Shown one piece after another: positions 16,590 through 19,278 of a stretch of 19,278 bases of DNA (within the stretch, counting starts at the first letter, position 1; each line of letters starts with the position of its first letter). Origin of the DNA: PBB1 sp040400875 (GTDB lineage Bacteria; Pseudomonadota; Gammaproteobacteria; Burkholderiales; Burkholderiaceae_C); NCBI GenBank assembly GCA_040400875.1, contig JBBAPK010000047.1:1-19278 (forward strand), in the 5' to 3' direction. A model generated the notes under the pieces. It ran no database searches and was not told where the DNA came from. It saw nothing but the letters and a program-made list of their open reading frames with translations. The position numbers were made by a program, and so were the translations under genes.

Positions 16590-16925
16590 TCAGGCCGTCA
16601 CAAAGTCCAGCGTGTCCGACAGCACAAACATCACGGTACAGCCGGTGGCCGTGCGGTGTTCGCCGTGAACCGTGCCCGCTGGCGCGGCAAACATGGAACC
16701 GGCGTGATACGTCACGCCGTCTTCAATGAAGTCGCCATCGATCACATAACCCAGTTCGTCTGAGTGCGTGTGCGAATGCGCAGGCACCACGGAACCTGCG
16801 TCAAAGTGATAGATCACCACCGACTTGCCGGCGGTCATGTCGCCGTCGACGGTCTTGTAGGTCACGCCATCGATGCCGCTGGGCAGCCAGTCCAGTGATT
16901 CGGTATGAAATTTCTTGTTGTACAC
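16590..16925 (-). CDS. Small single-domain cupin protein
   Basis: A 111-residue cupin. Both classic motifs are complete: HSHTHSDELGYVIDG gives HxH-x4-E-x6-G for motif 1, and GSMFAAPAGTVHGEH gives GxxxxxPxGxxH for motif 2, so a metal ion is very likely bound. Many such proteins are dioxygenases, isomerases or binding proteins; the substrate here is unknown. The start is GTG at 16925, with a perfect AGGAG 6 bp before it. The open frame goes on upstream to 17063, but that stretch overlaps the leader hairpin and the terminator. It is the first gene of the cupin-modABC operon and lies just after the DUF1329 gene terminator. Confidence 0.85.
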   Translation of the reverse strand: MYNKKFHTESLDWLPSGIDGVTYKTVDGDMTAGKSVVIYHFDAGSVVPAHSHTHSDELGYVIDGDFIEDGVTYHAGSMFAAPAGTVHGEHRTATGCTVMFVLSDTLDFVTA

Positions 16926-16931
16926 GAGTAA

Positions 16932-16936
16932 CTCCT
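16932..16936 (-). promoter_or_regulatory. Ribosome binding site that fixes the cupin GTG start
   Basis: AGGAG on the minus strand, 6 bp before the GTG at 16925. It decides between this start and a longer frame beginning at 17063. Confidence 0.75.
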
Positions 16937-16998
16937 GAATGAAGGGGATTTGATTTTCGAGTTTTGGTGCGTGCGGCGTGTTTGCCCTCACGTACGAG

Positions 16999-17027
16999 CG
17001 GGTCATCGATTTGCTCGATGAAACCCG
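16999..17027 (-). promoter_or_regulatory. Hairpin or operator-like inverted repeat in the cupin-mod leader
   Basis: On the minus strand CGGGT-TT-CATCGA pairs with TCGATG-ACCCG: 5 + 6 bp with a two-base bulge and a five-base loop. No T-run follows on either strand, so it is not an intrinsic terminator. It lies about 75 bp before the cupin start and is too short for a molybdenum cofactor riboswitch. It may be a regulator's binding site, an RNA structure in the leader, or chance. Confidence 0.4.
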
Positions 17028-17039
17028 ATGGATCCGCAT

Positions 17040-17078
17040 AAAACAAAAAGCCCGCCACCGCATGAAGCAGTGGCGGGC
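17040..17078 (-). terminator. Rho-independent terminator after the DUF1329 gene
   Basis: A perfect 9-bp stem, GCCCGCCAC at 17050-17058 and GTGGCGGGC at 17070-17078, with an 11-base loop. On the minus strand it is followed by TTTTTGTTTT. It starts about 50 bp after the DUF1329 stop and separates that transcript from the cupin-mod operon. The plus strand has no T-run after it. Confidence 0.9.
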
Positions 17079-17129
17079 CGGTGCGACTTTTCAGTGCACC
17101 AACAGATCAGGCGAAGCCTGTTCTATTTC

Positions 17130-18452
17130 TTACGTACCCGTAGCAACTTCTTCCAACACGTTCAACGAAACCATGTTTTCCGTGACGCCCTTTGGATTGG
17201 ACTTCATGTTCGAAGACCAGTTCGTTGCGTGACCGCGCTTGACGTCAATGATGTGACCCAGCACAGGCATCACTGCCTGGTAGCCGTCATCACCAGTGTC
17301 TGGACGGTTTTGGAAGATAAACATCTTCCAGAATTCGCCCTTGCGGTCCAGCGAGAAGCCGAGGTATGGACGTGGGAAATCACATTCCATGTACACGGTC
17401 TTCTTGCTGTACGGGTGCTCGTCTGGGCACACGCCTTCGATTTCGAACACTTCACGTGGCTCCCAAAGCACATCCGGTGCTGGGTTGAAGTGAGGAGGAA
17501 TCGTGATGCCAATGCGTGGGAAACGCTTGGCTGGCTCGGTGAACGGGAACTTCAGGTCCACGCTGATTTCTGGGCTGTGAGCAATGGCCAGAATCCAACG
17601 GCGTGACAACAGCTTGTTCGACTTGTACTTCGTAGGAGCAGCGTCCCAGATGTCCCAGTCGTCATACAGCTGGTCGGTACCACCGATTGGGTCCATCCAG
17701 GCGCCGCCGGACAGGCGACGAACGCGACGAACCGACTTCAGGTAAGCGTACGAGTCATCTGGCTTCTTCGAGTCAGGCTGGTTGTAGCGCACCGAGAACA
17801 GGCCCAGACCGCGAATGTCTTGCGGGTAAATGGCCACGAAGTAGGTCTTTTGCGAAACCGTGCCGTCGCCGACGGTTGTTGGACCGCCGTCCAGACGGCC
17901 TTCCATGTAGTAACGGCGTGACTGGAAAGCCTGAACGCGCTCATAGCCCGTCTTGGCATCCAGGAAGGCCCAAGCGATGTCGCGCAGGTCCATGGTGGCG
18001 CCGTACGTTGCGGCACGCAGGTTCCACAGCAGCTTGTCGCCTGCGTTAGGGTCCTTCGGGTCCACTTCGTTTGGCCAGAAGAGCATGCCGGCCTTCCAAC
18101 CCGAGACCGTGCGGTCTGCTGGGTTGAACTTGACGTCCTTGGCGCCGTCCTTGGTCGCTTGCATGTACTTCTTGTCCATCTCGATTTTCTTCGAGTGAAC
18201 CAGCTTCATCGTCGTGTTGTAGTTCTTGATCATCCACTCCATCTTCTCGATGGTCATAGAAGCGATGGTCTTGCCCTCGAACGTATCGTTCTTGATACTG
18301 TCGTAGTTTTCCTTGTTGATCAGGAAGCCTTCCGGCAGTTCCTTGGCAGCACGGGCTGGCATCGAAGCCAAACCGGTTGCCACAGCTGCAGCACCTGCCG
18401 CGCCGGCGCGCAAAACGTCGCGGCGATCCATACCATTGGTCTCAATAGTCAT
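17130..18452 (-). CDS. DUF1329 family protein with Tat signal peptide
   Basis: A 440-residue exported protein of the DUF1329 family, whose function is not well established. Known members often sit beside a DUF1302 outer-membrane protein and RND-type exporters in degraders of hydrophobic compounds; a role in moving lipids or hydrophobic molecules is an inference. The N-terminus is a twin-arginine signal: MDRRDVLRAGAAGAAA, a hydrophobic stretch and PARA-A near residue 35. The mature part is rich in Trp, Tyr and charged residues, with RTVSGWKAGMLFWPNEVDP and VLWEPREVFEIEG. The start has AAGGAG at 18461-18466, 8 bp upstream. It follows the DUF1302 gene by 18 bp and ends in a strong terminator. 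Codon use and GC differ from most of the window (33 of 60 bases G/C at 17341-17400, 27 of 60 at 18181-18240). Confidence 0.85.
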   Translation of the reverse strand: MTIETNGMDRRDVLRAGAAGAAAVATGLASMPARAAKELPEGFLINKENYDSIKNDTFEGKTIASMTIEKMEWMIKNYNTTMKLVHSKKIEMDKKYMQATKDGAKDVKFNPADRTVSGWKAGMLFWPNEVDPKDPNAGDKLLWNLRAATYGATMDLRDIAWAFLDAKTGYERVQAFQSRRYYMEGRLDGGPTTVGDGTVSQKTYFVAIYPQDIRGLGLFSVRYNQPDSKKPDDSYAYLKSVRRVRRLSGGAWMDPIGGTDQLYDDWDIWDAAPTKYKSNKLLSRRWILAIAHSPEISVDLKFPFTEPAKRFPRIGITIPPHFNPAPDVLWEPREVFEIEGVCPDEHPYSKKTVYMECDFPRPYLGFSLDRKGEFWKMFIFQNRPDTGDDGYQAVMPVLGHIIDVKRGHATNWSSNMKSNPKGVTENMVSLNVLEEVATGT

Positions 18453-18470
18453 TTGAAATACTCCTTGTGA

Positions 18471-19278
18471 TCAGAATTGACGTGTCAGACGGAAAACCAA
18501 CTGAGTGGACTTCTCAAAATATCCAAACAGTTGTGAACGCTCATTTGAGAACTGTGCGTTCTCGGTGCGACCAGCGCTCCAGAAGATGTCAGCCTCAACC
18601 TTGCCGACCCAGTTGTCGTTCAAGGTGAATGCCACGGCTGGAATCGCAAAACCGCCACCGTTGTTGATGTCAAAACCCACCACGAAGCTCGGGTTGATCT
18701 TGTCATTCATGTAGTTCAGCACGGTGAACGCGGTCAGGATCGTGTTGTGCTCCTTCAGCGGCGAGCCGTAGGCGAACAAACGAACCAGCTGGTCAGAGTC
18801 CTTCCAGCCCATGACCCACTGGTCAAACAGCTGAATCGACGAGAACGACGGACGGGTGGTACCCAAAACATCCTCAAGCTTCAGGTTCTTGTCCATGCGC
18901 AGCATGGAGTTGATCACGCCCTTGGTCTTGATACCGCAAAGGCCAACGCCTTGGGAAAGATTCACACCGCCGCCCCCGAGCGAATTCTCTGGGCATGGGT
19001 TGTTAAAAAGGTTTGCTCCAAGCCCTGCGCCATTGACCGGGTCGGAGTTGTATCCAAAGAAACCGCCCTGTCCTTGATTGAACGGCTGATTGAACGTGTA
19101 GGCGACCTCGGTACTAACCACTGCGTCGAGCAACGCCGTGTAGCCGCTGAGGGTAATGCCGATCACGTCGATCTCTGGGTGGATGCGGTCGAAGATAGAC
19201 CCGTCAACTCGGGAGCCCTTGTAGCCGGTGGCAGCACCGGTCACGTTCGGGTTCGGATTGGCCACAGGATCCGCAGAG
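18471..19278 (-). CDS. DUF1302 family outer-membrane protein, C-terminal part (5' end outside window)
   Basis: The frame is open from the window edge to the stop at 18471, giving 268 residues of a longer protein. Alternating polar and hydrophobic strands (LTAFTVLNYMNDKINPSFVV, VEADIFWSAG) and a final Phe in QLVFRLTRQF are those of an outer-membrane beta-barrel. DRIHPEIDVIGITLSGYTAL and VSTEVAYTFNQPF resemble the DUF1302 family; I am less sure of the family than of the barrel. A long Gly/Asn-rich insert with Cys residues at about 18930-19075 is probably a surface loop. It is cotranscribed with the DUF1329 gene 18 bp downstream, and this pairing supports the family call. Confidence 0.75.
   Translation of the reverse strand, partial: SADPVANPNPNVTGAATGYKGSRVDGSIFDRIHPEIDVIGITLSGYTALLDAVVSTEVAYTFNQPFNQGQGGFFGYNSDPVNGAGLGANLFNNPCPENSLGGGGVNLSQGVGLCGIKTKGVINSMLRMDKNLKLEDVLGTTRPSFSSIQLFDQWVMGWKDSDQLVRLFAYGSPLKEHNTILTAFTVLNYMNDKINPSFVVGFDINNGGGFAIPAVAFTLNDNWVGKVEADIFWSAGRTENAQFSNERSQLFGYFEKSTQLVFRLTRQF

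Noticed and set aside
16926..17063. Longer N-terminus for the cupin starting at 17063
   Set aside because: It would run through the terminator region and the leader hairpin, and the extra residues do not look like cupin sequence; the GTG at 16925 has a perfect ribosome site.
16926..17129. Molybdenum cofactor riboswitch before the cupin-mod operon
   Set aside because: After removing the terminator, too little sequence remains for the usual size of that riboswitch, and the only clear structure is one small bulged hairpin.

Overview
The window is high-GC DNA (about 65% where I counted) with tightly packed genes. Protein families and gene order suggest a betaproteobacterium of the order Burkholderiales, most like the Comamonadaceae/Leptothrix/Rubrivivax group; this is inferred from remembered gene order and not tested. 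I see no tRNA, rRNA, CRISPR array, insertion sequence, integrase or phage gene. Apart from a few promoter-length gaps, the window is fully coding.

Positions 1-6125 read on the minus strand. The order of transcription is xseB (exonuclease VII small subunit), ispA (farnesyl diphosphate synthase), dxs (1-deoxyxylulose-5-phosphate synthase), an ethanolamine permease, then ethanolamine ammonia-lyase. The first three form a compact isoprenoid operon with overlapping or 2-bp junctions. The last two form a minimal ethanolamine-use unit: uptake plus B12-dependent deamination. The permease reading frame is broken by one base in an A/T run. The lyase reads without a stop from the EutB large subunit into EutC small-subunit sequence and leaves the window still open, so it looks like a EutB-EutC fusion.

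Positions 6126-6287 are a divergent promoter region. Positions 6288-9971 read on the plus strand: a solitary Rieske non-heme iron oxygenase alpha subunit, an SseA-type two-domain sulfurtransferase, and an exopolyphosphatase (Ppx). Ppx converges, with a 6-bp gap, on a minus-strand pair: polyphosphate kinase (ppk) followed by a SixA-like phosphohistidine phosphatase. This is a polyphosphate synthesis and breakdown locus.

Positions 12626-16925 read on the minus strand. In transcription order they hold a small cupin, modA, modB, a short modC without the usual C-terminal molybdate-binding domain, a YciH/Sui1-type translation factor (again frameshifted in a five-base A/T run), a thioredoxin-like protein and an LpxH-like metallophosphoesterase. 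Cupin to thioredoxin is probably one operon. A hairpin lies in the leader before the cupin.

Positions 17040-19278 hold a clear intrinsic terminator, a Tat-exported DUF1329 protein and the C-terminal part of a DUF1302 outer-membrane barrel protein, all on the minus strand. This pair has lower GC and a different codon choice from the rest of the window. I found no clearly new multi-gene system. The points most worth checking are the EutBC fusion, the two matching homopolymer frameshifts, the cupin-led mod operon with its leader hairpin, and the DUF1302/DUF1329 pair.
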